Shown here: positions 42,696-51,595 of the stretch, one piece after another
Position numbering within the stretch: position 1 is the first letter of the stretch
Layout of the letters: every line of letters begins with the position of its first letter
Notes under the pieces: model-generated
Database searches by the model: none
The model's input: the letters and a program-made list of their open reading frames with translations, nothing else
Told to the model about the DNA's origin: nothing
Assembly: GCA_900545445.1 (NCBI GenBank)
Contig: UQZH01000006.1
Location: forward strand, 1 to 64,000
DNA from: an uncultured Collinsella sp.
Lineage (GTDB): Bacteria > Actinomycetota > Coriobacteriia > Coriobacteriales > Coriobacteriaceae
Length of the DNA stretch: 64,000 bases
Reading direction: 5' to 3'
Position numbers and translations under genes: made by a program

Positions 42696-42988
42696 GCGGC
42701 ATCCTTAGTGGTATAGACGCGCGCGAACGTGGACGGATCGGCACCAAAGAGCATGTGGAGCATGAGGCGTCGCGAGTAGATGAGCTCGTCGAAGTTTGGG
42801 TCGAGTTTGATGTCGTGGATGTGGGCGATGTGGTGAGCGAGCGCCGAAAACGATTCGGGATCGCAAATCACGTCGGTGGTGACGTGATAGACAGCCGCAT
42901 CGGGAAATGCCTCCTCGTCGAAGGGCAGAAGATACGGGTCGTCGTCAACTTCGATAGCGACGCCGTACTGGGGCCAGTAATATGCCAT
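42692..42988 (-). CDS. Hypothetical cytoplasmic protein, first gene of the secreted-protein operon
   Basis: 98 residues, acidic, no signal peptide or membrane segment. ATG 42988 (MAYYWPQYGVAIEVDD) follows AGGGAGG; the longer frame to 43021 lacks support. Conserved-looking features include DDDPYLLPFDEEAFP and HHIAHIHDIK. Overlaps the next gene by 4 nt. It may be a regulator or chaperone of the module, but I see no helix-turn-helix and do not recognise the family. Confidence 0.65.
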   Translation of the reverse strand: MAYYWPQYGVAIEVDDDPYLLPFDEEAFPDAAVYHVTTDVICDPESFSALAHHIAHIHDIKLDPNFDELIYSRRLMLHMLFGADPSTFARVYTTKDAA

Positions 42989-43021
42989 GGGAACCTCCCT
43001 GTTTTTGGCCAAACCTTCCAT

Positions 43022-43332
43022 TGGCTTTGGCTGTCGATGCCGACCGTATCAGCCGTAACTTGACCAATTTCTGACCAAATGCTTGACGGATTTACATCGC
43101 CGCAGGTGAGAGAGGGTAAAAATTATCTCAACTTTTTTCGAGCGCCAATTGTGCGCGTGGCTGCGATGGGAAGGAGCGCGTTAAATAGAGCGCCTGCCGA
43201 GAAAACGCCGCCGCTCGCCGAATTGCGCAAACGTAAAAATCGCCAATTATGGAGACGGTCTCAGCCACGTCGACGAAACGATGCGGTAACATCTCCCTGC
43301 AAACACTGTAGTTAACTAAAGGGGGAGTTCGC
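43022..43332. promoter_or_regulatory. 311-nt divergent intergenic region with TGACCAA repeats
   Basis: Between the divergent secreted-protein operon and the lactate dehydrogenase operon. TGACCAA occurs at 43061-43067 and 43072-43078 (11 nt apart, one helical turn), with a TGACGGA variant at 43084. They lie 70-100 nt upstream of the minus-strand operon, as expected for a response-regulator-type site. No further gene is visible. Confidence 0.4.
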
Positions 43333-44934
43333 GTGTCTGCAGCCATCAAACCCTTCGGCGACGAGTTCGAAGAATATGGTCGCGATGAATCTCGCACATC
43401 GGGCGAGGCGTCGAGCATCTCGTTTCCGACAACGGAGGACGAAGTCCGCGCCATTCTGCGAAAGCTCCATGCCGAGCATGTTCCGATAACGGTCCAGGGT
43501 GCTCGGACCGGTCTGGCTGCCGGTGCCGTGCCTCACGGCGGGCATATCCTCAACACTTCTCGTATGAATCGCTACCTGGGTCTTCGCCGCGACGAGCGAG
43601 GCCGTTTTCTGCTGCGCGTGGAGCCGGGCGTCGTGCTTTCGGAGCTACGCAAGCAGCTGGGCAAGAAGGCATTGCCGACCGCTGGCTGGGATCAGGCATC
43701 GCTTGAGGCCTATGAGGAGTTCCAGGCAGCTCCCGAGCAGTTCTTTCCCACCGATCCCACCGAGGCATCTGCCTGCCTGGGCGGCATGGCGGCATGCAAT
43801 GCCTCCGGTGCCCGCAGTTACGCCTACGGCCCCATGCGGCCGCACGTTACGGGGCTTCACGTGGCGCTGGCGGACGGCGACCTGCTTGAGCTTCATCGAG
43901 GTCAGGCGCACGCTGACGCACGCCACTTGTCGCTCGTGACGGCAGGTGGCCGCGCGCTCGAGCTGGATTTTCCTGGCTATACCATGCCCAAGACCAAAAA
44001 CGCGTCGGGTTATTTCGCTTCGGACGATATGGACGCCATCGACCTCTTTATCGGTGCGTGCGGCACACTCGGCGTCATTACCGAGCTCGAGATCGCCCTG
44101 CAGGCGGCACCTTCGGTCGTATGGGGCGTGAGCTGCTTTTTCGACAGCGAGGACAAGGCAGTGTCCTTTACCGATTCCGTGCGCCCCGTGCTGTCCCATG
44201 CCGCCGCTATTGAGTATTTCGATGCCAGCGCCTTGGATATCCTTCGCCGCCAGCGCGAGCAGTCGACCGCGTTTGCCTCGCTGCCGGCACTCGACGATGA
44301 GGCAAAGGTCTGTGTTTACGTGGAACTCGACTGCGACGACGAGGCTCAAGCGACTGAGGAGCTGTACCACCTGGGATGGGTTTTGGAGCTTGCGGGCGGC
44401 CGCGATGACGCGACCTGGGTTGCGCGCACCGAGGTCGATCGCGAATGCCAGCGGTTCTTCCGCCACGCCGTCCCCGAGAGTGTCAACATGCTCATCGACG
44501 AGCGTCGCCGCACCGACCCCACCATTACCAAACTGGGGTCGGATATGTCGGTACCCAACGCGCGCCTGGCCGATGTCGTTGCCTTCTATCGCCGCACGCT
44601 GGCCGAAAGCGGGCTTGAGTCTGCCGCCTGGGGACATATCGGCAACAACCATCTGCATGTGAATATCCTGCCGCGCGATGCGCAGGACTACCGTCGCGGT
44701 GGTGAGCTGTTTGCCCGGTGGGCTGCGGAGGTAACGGCTATGGGCGGCGCCGTCTCTGCCGAGCACGGCGTCGGCAAGATCAAAGCGGGCTTTTTGGAGA
44801 CGATGTACGGCCACGAGGCCATGGTCGAATCGGCTCGACTCAAGCTGCAGCTCGATCCTGCCGGGCAGCTGGGTCGTGGCAACCTGTTTTCGGAGAAGCT
44901 CTTGGATGAACTCGTCCAGAAAGGGGGCGCGTGA
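43333..44934 (+). CDS. FAD-linked D-lactate dehydrogenase (GlcD/LctD-like)
   Basis: 533 residues. N-terminal FAD-binding PCMH domain (~25-210; ITVQGARTGLAAGAVP and ASACLGGMAACNASGARSYAYG) and C-terminal FAD-linked oxidase domain ending AEHGVGKIKAGF, with HIGNNHLHVNI metal-binding histidines. GTG start after GGGGGAG. It overlaps or abuts etfB and etfA, matching the lctD-lctB-lctC gene set of anaerobes, where lactate is oxidised to pyruvate with NAD+ by electron confurcation with ferredoxin. Could be another 2-hydroxyacid dehydrogenase. Confidence 0.87.
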   Translation: MSAAIKPFGDEFEEYGRDESRTSGEASSISFPTTEDEVRAILRKLHAEHVPITVQGARTGLAAGAVPHGGHILNTSRMNRYLGLRRDERGRFLLRVEPGVVLSELRKQLGKKALPTAGWDQASLEAYEEFQAAPEQFFPTDPTEASACLGGMAACNASGARSYAYGPMRPHVTGLHVALADGDLLELHRGQAHADARHLSLVTAGGRALELDFPGYTMPKTKNASGYFASDDMDAIDLFIGACGTLGVITELEIALQAAPSVVWGVSCFFDSEDKAVSFTDSVRPVLSHAAAIEYFDASALDILRRQREQSTAFASLPALDDEAKVCVYVELDCDDEAQATEELYHLGWVLELAGGRDDATWVARTEVDRECQRFFRHAVPESVNMLIDERRRTDPTITKLGSDMSVPNARLADVVAFYRRTLAESGLESAAWGHIGNNHLHVNILPRDAQDYRRGGELFARWAAEVTAMGGAVSAEHGVGKIKAGFLETMYGHEAMVESARLKLQLDPAGQLGRGNLFSEKLLDELVQKGGA

Positions 44935-45752
44935 AGATGAGCGATTTCCATATGGTGGTGTGCGTCAAGGCGGTACCGGGGAGCACCGAGGTCAAGATGG
45001 ACCCCAAAACCAATACCATCGTGCGTGATGGCAAGCAGGCGGTCATTAATCCCTTCGATGCAAGTGCCCTCGAATGCGCTCTGGCGCTCAAGGACGACTT
45101 TATCGGCTTTGGCATGGATGTGCGCGTGACGGTGGTGTCGATGGGTATCCCTGCAACCGAATCGCTGCTGCGCGACTGCATTGCCCGCGGCGCCGATGAT
45201 GCGCTGCTGCTGACCGATCGCGCCTTTGCGGGCGCGGACACGTTGGCGACCACCTATGCCCTCAAATGCGGTATCGAGGCGCTCGACGAGGACTTCGACC
45301 TGCTCATCTGCGGCAAGATGGCGGTAGATGGCGATACCGCCCAGATTGGCCCCGAGCTGGCCGGCGCCTTCGAGATTCCCTGCGTGACCGATGTGAGCTG
45401 CGTGCAGAGCGCGGGTTTTACGACGTGCGGTGCGCTTTCGCTCGTTCACGGTTGCGATGCCGGCGAGGAGACGGTCTATCTGGAGATGCCGTGCGCGATG
45501 ACGACCGCCAAGGAGATCGGCCAGCTGCGCATGCCGAGCATCGCCGGCATTCGCGCGGCCGAAGATGCGGATGTGCGGGTGGTCTGTGCTGCCGATGTAC
45601 ATGCTGACCCTTCGCGTTGCGGCCTTACCGGATCGCCGACGCAGGTCGTGCGCTCGTTTGTGCCCGACCGCGACCAAACGTGCGAGGCCATCGAGGGCAC
45701 GCCGGTCGAGCAGGCGGCAAAGATTGCCAAGATTATCGAGGGGATGGCATAG
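44931..45752 (+). CDS. etfB: EtfB, electron transfer flavoprotein beta subunit
   Basis: 273 residues of the EtfB fold: MVVCVKAVPGSTEV at the start, INPFDASALECAL, ICGKMAVDGDTAQIGPELA. It binds FAD at the bifurcating site in LctB/CarD-type complexes. Start: GTG 44931 or ATG 44937; AAGGGGG lies 5 or 11 nt upstream. It overlaps the end of the dehydrogenase gene by 4 nt and is followed by etfA with no gap. Confidence 0.93.
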   Translation: MKMSDFHMVVCVKAVPGSTEVKMDPKTNTIVRDGKQAVINPFDASALECALALKDDFIGFGMDVRVTVVSMGIPATESLLRDCIARGADDALLLTDRAFAGADTLATTYALKCGIEALDEDFDLLICGKMAVDGDTAQIGPELAGAFEIPCVTDVSCVQSAGFTTCGALSLVHGCDAGEETVYLEMPCAMTTAKEIGQLRMPSIAGIRAAEDADVRVVCAADVHADPSRCGLTGSPTQVVRSFVPDRDQTCEAIEGTPVEQAAKIAKIIEGMA

Positions 45753-46958
45753 ATGAGCGGACTGATAATCGATAGCGAGGCGTGCGTTGGCTGTGGCCGC
45801 TGCGTTCGCGCCTGTGCCTCGGGTGGCATTGTGGTGGAGGGCGAGCGCCCCAACCGCTGCGCCCATGTGACCGACGGCTGTATCTTGTGCGGCGGGTGCG
45901 TCGATGCCTGCCCCGTCAATGCCATTTCGATCGAGCGCGACGAGGCCGCCTGCGCGGTTGACCTCGATGCGTATCGAGACATATGGGTATTCGTGCAGAC
46001 CGACGATCACGATGTCGTGGCTCCGGTGGCCTACGAGGTCATGGGCAAGGGCCGCGAGCTTGCCGATGCACGCGGCTGTCGCCTGGTGGCGCTGGTCGGC
46101 ATGGGCCCCGAGGGCTCGCTCGGGGACCTGGAGCATCTGGTTTGCGCCGGTGCGGACGAAGTTCTGGTCTGTCGTGACGAGCGCCTGCGTCAGAACGACG
46201 CGGAGGTCTATGCTCGCCTCATCTGCGATTTGGTAGCCGAGCGCAAGCCCGAAGCCATTCTGTACGGTGCGACCGCTTTTGGCCGCGAGCTGGCGCCTGG
46301 CGTTGCCGTGCGCCTGCGGACGGGCCTTACGGCCGACTGCACCGTGCTTTCGATGGATACGGAGACGGGCCTGCTGCAACAGACCCGCCCGGCGTTTGGC
46401 GGCAACTTGATGGCCACCATTATCTGCCCCAATCATCGTCCCCAGATGGCAACGGTGCGTCCCGGCATCTTTGGGGTACCCGAGTTTGATTACAGCCGCT
46501 CTGGCACGATTACCCAGGTATCGCTTGCGGATGATGCTAAGGCCCGCGTCGAGATCTCGATTCCCGCCGAGGAGTGGGGGCAGCAGGCATCAATTGCCGA
46601 TGCCGAGCGCCTGGTCGTGGTGGGCCGCGGCATTGGCTCCAAGAAGAATCTGCCCCTGATGCGAAAGCTCGCCGATGCCTTGGGTGCCGAGCTTGGTTGC
46701 ACGCGTCCCGTTGTGGAGGCAGGTTGGCTGGAGTACCGCCACCAGGTTGGGCAGACCGGCGTGTCGGTTTCGCCCAAGCTCCTTGTGAGCATCGGCGTTT
46801 CGGGTGCTATCCAGCACCTAGCCGGCATCGGCGGCGCGGAGTGCGTCATTGCCGTCAACGAGGACCCAGATGCCCCCATCTTCGGCGCTGCGCAGTATAA
46901 AGTTGTCGGCGACGCCGTCGAAGTCGTCGAAGAGCTCCTGGCCCAGCTCGAGCGCTAG
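45753..46958 (+). CDS. etfA: EtfA with N-terminal ferredoxin domain
   Basis: 401 residues. An N-terminal 2[4Fe-4S] ferredoxin-like domain (~1-55) has CVGCGRCVRAC and CILCGGCVDAC. The rest is EtfA with the FAD-binding end: VVVGRGIGSKKN, RPVVEAGWLEYRHQVGQTG, GVSGAIQHLAGI, AVNEDPDAPIF. The extra ferredoxin domain is found in LctC of Acetobacterium-type lactate dehydrogenase complexes and supports ferredoxin-linked electron confurcation. ATG 45753 directly follows the etfB stop. Its last 4 nt overlap the convergent HD gene. Confidence 0.93.
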   Translation: MSGLIIDSEACVGCGRCVRACASGGIVVEGERPNRCAHVTDGCILCGGCVDACPVNAISIERDEAACAVDLDAYRDIWVFVQTDDHDVVAPVAYEVMGKGRELADARGCRLVALVGMGPEGSLGDLEHLVCAGADEVLVCRDERLRQNDAEVYARLICDLVAERKPEAILYGATAFGRELAPGVAVRLRTGLTADCTVLSMDTETGLLQQTRPAFGGNLMATIICPNHRPQMATVRPGIFGVPEFDYSRSGTITQVSLADDAKARVEISIPAEEWGQQASIADAERLVVVGRGIGSKKNLPLMRKLADALGAELGCTRPVVEAGWLEYRHQVGQTGVSVSPKLLVSIGVSGAIQHLAGIGGAECVIAVNEDPDAPIFGAAQYKVVGDAVEVVEELLAQLER

Positions 46959-47767
46959 GCGCCGGCCAGCCAGGCTCGCATCTCTTTCTTTAGGCGTTCC
47001 CAGGTCGCTTGCGTGGCGGGGTCGGTAAAGGGCCGCACGATGCCAAAAGGTGCGTCGAGCAGGCGGTAGATATCGCCCTGCTTGCGCGCCAGCGCGCGGC
47101 TTGCCGGATAGACGAGCTCAAACATAAAGCAGATAAGCCCCACCAAGTAGTCCGCGGGCTCATCGCGCTCATCGCGCGTGACGCAGCGGTGCTCGTCAAA
47201 GGCGGCCAGCGTCGGTGCCGAGAAGTGGCTGGCAAGAAACACGTCCTCATCCACTTTGAGGATGGTGTCGACGGTGCTGTCGGCGATGGTGCGCATAATG
47301 TCGACCTTGTCGCCATCGCGCACAATATCGCAGAAGCGTCGCGTGCGCTCGTCGAGCTGCGCGGGTAGACGGAAATCGCTGTGATAGGCAATGCTTGCGC
47401 GAATCAACTCGTCTTCTACCGGATCGTCGATAAAGTCGCGGATACTTGTTGTCGCGGGCGCGTCTGTAGGGTTTTCGCCAAAGAGAACCTCGACGCCCAA
47501 CGCCGCATGGCTCATGCTTTCGGCATCTTTAAACGTATCCCAGCGTCGCAGCTGCTCAAAGCGGCCCATATCGTGCAGCAGGCCGCAAAGCCACGCCAAG
47601 TCAATGTCCTGCGGTGACCAGCCCTGTTCGCGTGCCACGGCATCGCATGCCTCGGCAACGTGGTACGTATGCTCGATTTTGAGCGCGATACGCGGATTGG
47701 CGGCATCGTAGGCATCGGTGTAGGTCTTGAAGGCCGCGGCAGCCCGCGTTCGATCGATAGCTGTCAT
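46955..47767 (-). CDS. HD domain hydrolase
   Basis: 270 residues with an HD-type metal-dependent phosphohydrolase fold: HTYHVAE, LLHDMGRFEQ (the HD pair), AYHSDF and DGDKVD. These residues bind two metals and hydrolyse nucleotide-type phosphoesters in relatives. ATG 47767 after AGGAAG. It converges on etfA with a 4-nt overlap of the stops. Substrate unknown. Confidence 0.85.
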   Translation of the reverse strand: MTAIDRTRAAAAFKTYTDAYDAANPRIALKIEHTYHVAEACDAVAREQGWSPQDIDLAWLCGLLHDMGRFEQLRRWDTFKDAESMSHAALGVEVLFGENPTDAPATTSIRDFIDDPVEDELIRASIAYHSDFRLPAQLDERTRRFCDIVRDGDKVDIMRTIADSTVDTILKVDEDVFLASHFSAPTLAAFDEHRCVTRDERDEPADYLVGLICFMFELVYPASRALARKQGDIYRLLDAPFGIVRPFTDPATQATWERLKKEMRAWLAGA

Positions 47768-47904
47768 AATGACTTCCTAAAAAGTTGTGTCTTTCTGTGT
47801 CTTTCGATCCGGTGGCAATTGTAGGTGAACTCGGTTGCCATCGGGCGATGGTTCTGCCGCGTCGTTGCATGCGGCTCGGAAATCTTGTCGGGACGAGGAA
47901 CGCT

Positions 47905-48597
47905 ATGGTGCTCAAAATCGTTAAAACCGTCTGGCCGGTGATGCTTACCTATGTTGCGATAGCCGCGCCGTGCGGAATGATTATGGCGCAGACGGGAATG
48001 GAACCCTGGATGGTTTTTGCTCTGAGCAGCACGTTCGTGACGGGCAGCGGGCAGTTTATGATCTGCAATCTGTGGCTGGCGGGTGTGCCTGCGGCGTCGA
48101 TCGTCGCGAGCGTCGCCGCAATCTCCTCGCGCTTTGCGCTTTACTCGGCATCGATCGCACCGCATCTGAGGGGTGCCTCGAAGCGTCAGACGCTGGCTGT
48201 TGCCGCGACGCTTACCGAGGAGGCATATGGCATCTCGCTTGCCAAGTTGGTTAAAGGGGAGGATTGGGGTCCGCTCGAGTCCTTTGTGCTCAACGTGATC
48301 CTCATCGCAACATGGGGCGTTTCGTGTACGACGGGCGCCATCGTCGGCGCCGTTGTCGATGTTCCCACCGCTATTGCGGGTTTTGTCTGCACATCGCTCT
48401 TTATCTGCCTACTCTTTTCGCAGCGACTGTCGCGCGGCAATGTCGTAGCTGCCGGTTTGGCTGCGGTGTCCGTCGCCATATGCAAGTTCTTGGGGTGGAC
48501 GAATATCGCCGTGCCGGCAAGTGTGCTCGTCGGCGTTGTCACGGCACTCGCGTACGATGTCCTCGCCGAGGGAAGGGGCGCTCGCGATGCCCGTTAA
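47905..48597 (+). CDS. azlC: AzlC family branched-chain amino acid exporter subunit
   Basis: 230 residues with five to six hydrophobic segments and the family's GSGQFMICNLWLAG and SRFALYSASIAPHLRG stretches. AzlC pairs with AzlD to export branched-chain amino acids. ATG 47905 follows GAGGAA by 5 nt; the longer frame is not supported. It overlaps azlD by 11 nt, so the two are translationally coupled. Confidence 0.88.
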   Translation: MVLKIVKTVWPVMLTYVAIAAPCGMIMAQTGMEPWMVFALSSTFVTGSGQFMICNLWLAGVPAASIVASVAAISSRFALYSASIAPHLRGASKRQTLAVAATLTEEAYGISLAKLVKGEDWGPLESFVLNVILIATWGVSCTTGAIVGAVVDVPTAIAGFVCTSLFICLLFSQRLSRGNVVAAGLAAVSVAICKFLGWTNIAVPASVLVGVVTALAYDVLAEGRGARDAR

Positions 48598-48910
48598 TGA
48601 GTTTTTGGTCCTATGGCTGTCGTCATGGGCGGCCATCGCGTTTTTCCGCATTGCCCCGGCGTTTGCCTTGCGCGGGAGAACGCTGTCGCCCCGCGTTACC
48701 GAGGCCTTGGGTTATATTCCGCCTGCCGCCTTTGCGGCGCTGGTCGCCAACGACTTGATAAGCCCTGGCGCTTTCGACGCCGGCTTGTGGCAGGGCTTGA
48801 TTCCCTGGATTGCGGCCGCCGGCGTCGTGGCGGTGGCAATCAAGACAAAGTCGATGTTGTGGTGCTGCGTCTCGGGCATCGTGTTCTATATCGTTTTGAG
48901 CTTCATATAA
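48587..48910 (+). CDS. azlD: AzlD family subunit
   Basis: 107 residues with three to four hydrophobic segments (FRIAPAFALRGRTLSPRV is the conserved turn), typical of AzlD, the small partner of AzlC. ATG 48587 lies inside the azlC end and has GAAGGGG upstream. Confidence 0.88.
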   Translation: MPVNEFLVLWLSSWAAIAFFRIAPAFALRGRTLSPRVTEALGYIPPAAFAALVANDLISPGAFDAGLWQGLIPWIAAAGVVAVAIKTKSMLWCCVSGIVFYIVLSFI

Positions 48911-49052
48911 GAGCGGGGCACGTTTAGCGTCCCGGCACAACGAATCGAATTTCTCACCGAGCCGGTCTGCTTCTTCTGGTACCATGGTCAAACTTTACTG
49001 TAGCAAAGTGTGACGTGGGCTTTTGTTCTGCGTCGGCGGAAATGGGGGTTTC

Positions 49053-50075
49053 ATGGCACGGGAAGCGACCGCCAACGAGCAAAAGAAATTCAAAGTCCCG
49101 CGTATCCCGGGTGACATCATGATCTACCCGATGATCGTTGGCCTTTTGCTCAATACCTTCTGCCCGCAGGTCTTTGAGATCGGCGGCTTCTTTACCGCCG
49201 CCTGCCGCGGTGGTTCCAACACCATCGTCGCCGCGATCCTGCTGTTTGTGGGTGCCGGCATCAGCTTTAAGTCCACGCCGGGCGCTATCAAGACCGGCAT
49301 CGTCGTGCTGATCCCCAAGCTTGTTGTTGCGGCCGCGTTGGGCCTGGGCGTCGCGTACTTCTTTAACGACAACCTTTTGGGCCTGAGCTCGGTTTCCATC
49401 ATCGGCGGCATTACGTTTTGCAACATGGCGCTCTACACGGGCATCATGGGCGAGTTCGGCGACGAGTCCGAGCAGGGCGCCGTGGGTATCCTTTTCTTTA
49501 CGGCCGGCCCCGCCGTCACCATGATCATCCTCGGTGTCTCGGGTCTCGCCAACATCCCCGTCGGCACCATCATCGGCTCCATTTTGCCGCTCGTTATCGG
49601 TATGGTTCTGGGCAACTTGTTCCCGTTCATCAAGAACCTGCTGGTTCCCGGCGCCAATCCTGCGATTGCCGTTATCGGTTTTCAGCTCGGTGCGTCCATG
49701 AGTCTTTCGAGCTTTATCACCGGCGGTATTTCCGGCATCTTGCTGGGCCTTATCACGCTGTTTGTCGTCGGTCCCATCACCTTTGCGTTCGAGCGCCTGT
49801 GCGGCGGTAACGGCAAGGCTGCCGTGGCCTGCTCCACCATCGCCGGCACGGCCATGACCACACCGGTTGCTCTCGCCGAAGTCGCACCGCGCTACGCCGA
49901 GCTTGCGCCCACTGCGTACGCTCAGATCGCCACCGCCGTTATCATCACGGCAATCATGGCTCCGATTCTGACCGGCTGGGTCGACAAGAAGTTCTGTCAG
50001 GGTAAGGAAGACCTGTCGCCTGCTGGCGTCGAGGCCATCGAGGAGGCTGTCGCAACCGATATCGACGGTGAGTAA
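49053..50075 (+). CDS. KdgT family 2-keto-3-deoxygluconate permease
   Basis: 340 residues and about ten hydrophobic segments. The start KFKVPRIPGDIMIYPMIVGLLLNTF and the ALYTGIMGEFGDESEQGA motif are those of the KdgT family, proton symporters of 2-keto-3-deoxygluconate. ATG 49053 follows GGGGG by 4 nt. A TGGTACCA palindrome (48977-48984) and ACTTT/AAAGT repeat lie upstream and might be a regulator site. No kdg catabolic gene is adjacent, so the substrate is uncertain. Confidence 0.87.
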   Translation: MAREATANEQKKFKVPRIPGDIMIYPMIVGLLLNTFCPQVFEIGGFFTAACRGGSNTIVAAILLFVGAGISFKSTPGAIKTGIVVLIPKLVVAAALGLGVAYFFNDNLLGLSSVSIIGGITFCNMALYTGIMGEFGDESEQGAVGILFFTAGPAVTMIILGVSGLANIPVGTIIGSILPLVIGMVLGNLFPFIKNLLVPGANPAIAVIGFQLGASMSLSSFITGGISGILLGLITLFVVGPITFAFERLCGGNGKAAVACSTIAGTAMTTPVALAEVAPRYAELAPTAYAQIATAVIITAIMAPILTGWVDKKFCQGKEDLSPAGVEAIEEAVATDIDGE

Positions 50076-50120
50076 CGTCCGTTACCGATAATTGATTTCG
50101 GCGTGCAACTCGCGCCGTTT

Positions 50121-50164
50121 GAGCGCCCGAACGAGAGCTGTCTTGCAGTGACGTTCGGGCGCTC
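50121..50164 (+). terminator. Terminator of the KdgT permease gene
   Basis: A perfect 13-bp stem (50121-50133 with 50152-50164) with an 18-nt loop, followed by an AT-rich stretch. A second short palindrome ACCCCT/AGGGGT at 50181-50198 follows. Confidence 0.65.
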
Positions 50165-50261
50165 TGCTATTATTCCCCTTACCCCTGCGGGTAGGGGTGT
50201 TTGTTGCCCAGATTCGAATTGGTCGATTCAGACCACTTGGATATTGAAGGGATGGCGGTTA

Positions 50262-51404
50262 GTGGTTAAGGCACTCAAGATTGAGATATTCGTGCTATGC
50301 ATGATTGTTCTTATCGGGCTTGCCGTGCGAAGTCGTCGCTCCTTGTTCTCGAGCACCCAGCAGCTATTGTTTAGCATGCTTGGCTACACCTCTGCCGCGT
50401 ACATATTATTCGATATGATCTGGACGCTTTCGGACGGTGTGGACGGCACGTTGGGCATTGCTGCCAACTGGATTTCCAACGCGGTTTCGTTTTCGCTCTT
50501 TGCTATCGCGTGCCTCATTTGGTCTATCTATTCCGAGACGGTGCAGGGTTCTCGCCTTTTGACCTCGCGCTATAGGGTGGTGCTTGTAGCGTTGCCTACG
50601 GCTCTGGTGGTCGTGCTGGCGTTTACCAGTTACTGGACGCACGCCCTGTTCTATATCGATTCGCAGGGTGTGTATCGTCGCGGCTTTGCCTATATGATCC
50701 AGCCCATCGTCAGCTACTGTTACGTTATACATACGTCCCTGCATGCGTTTGTGCAATCTCGCAGGGTCGAGAGTCTGCAGATGAAGGCCATCTATCGAAC
50801 CTTGGCATTTTTCGCCATTCCGGCCCTGGTGGGCGGTACCTTTCAGGTCGTATACTCGGTGCCCGGCCTTTGTGTCGGCATAATGATTAGCATGTTGCTG
50901 CTCTATATCATCTACCAGGAGCAGCTCATCTCGACCGACCCGTTGACTGGCCTCAACAATCGCAACCGTTTTGAGACCTATATGCTGTCGCTCTTCTCAA
51001 ATGTGAATCAGGCCGAAGACGTGTATCTGCTTATGATGGACGCCGACGGCTTTAAGCAGATTAACGATCGCTACGGACATGTGGAGGGCGACCATGCTCT
51101 TCAGGTCATATCCGCTGCGCTCAAAGAGGTCTGCTCGGCGTCTGGTGGCTTTATCGCGCGTTATGGCGGCGATGAGTTCGTGGTGCTTCAAAAGGCGACG
51201 GCGGAGCAGGATATCATGCATCTGTGCACGACAATCAACGACGAGCTCGCGCGCGCTGAGGTTCCGTATCTGTTGCGGATGTCCATCGGCTACGCACGTG
51301 TTGGTGATGGCGTCGATACCTGGCAAGACTTGCTTCGCACTGCCGACGCAGAGCTCTACCGCGTCAAGGCCGAGAAAAAGAAAGCCGGCGTCCAGATACG
51401 CTAG
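50262..51404 (+). CDS. Membrane diguanylate cyclase (GGDEF)
   Basis: 380 residues: seven or eight hydrophobic segments (~5-215) that probably form a membrane sensor, then a GGDEF domain (~225-380) beginning DPLTGLNNRNRF and containing MDADGFKQIND and the intact active site RYGGDEFVVL. It should make cyclic di-GMP from GTP. GTG 50262 has AAGGGATGG about 9 nt upstream; the longer frame is unlikely. No I-site RxxD is evident just before GGDEF. No EAL gene is near. Confidence 0.85.
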   Translation: MVKALKIEIFVLCMIVLIGLAVRSRRSLFSSTQQLLFSMLGYTSAAYILFDMIWTLSDGVDGTLGIAANWISNAVSFSLFAIACLIWSIYSETVQGSRLLTSRYRVVLVALPTALVVVLAFTSYWTHALFYIDSQGVYRRGFAYMIQPIVSYCYVIHTSLHAFVQSRRVESLQMKAIYRTLAFFAIPALVGGTFQVVYSVPGLCVGIMISMLLLYIIYQEQLISTDPLTGLNNRNRFETYMLSLFSNVNQAEDVYLLMMDADGFKQINDRYGHVEGDHALQVISAALKEVCSASGGFIARYGGDEFVVLQKATAEQDIMHLCTTINDELARAEVPYLLRMSIGYARVGDGVDTWQDLLRTADAELYRVKAEKKKAGVQIR

Positions 51405-51406
51405 AA

Positions 51407-51448
51407 AAAAGGGGCGCACGACCGTTGTGATGGTCGTGCGCCCCTTTT
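51407..51448 (+). terminator. Rho-independent terminator
   Basis: A perfect 17-bp stem (51407-51423 with 51432-51448), loop GTTGTGAT, ending in TTTT, 3 nt after the GGDEF gene stop. Confidence 0.85.
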
Positions 51449-51595
51449 GCGTTTGCGGGGGCCTCTGGCCATAATGGTCAGGCGCGTTGCGGCAAGACGG
51501 GCGTCTGCCGCCGCGACTCGGTACGAAATCTACGAGAACCAGTGCACCCCATTAAGCTAAAGTGTGCGAACACCCTCCCTAAAAAGGTGAGCTCG

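Noticed and set aside
51449..51595. Remnant gene or tRNA-like sequence after the GGDEF terminator
   Set aside because: It has some paired GC-rich stretches but no conserved T-loop, acceptor or coding signal.
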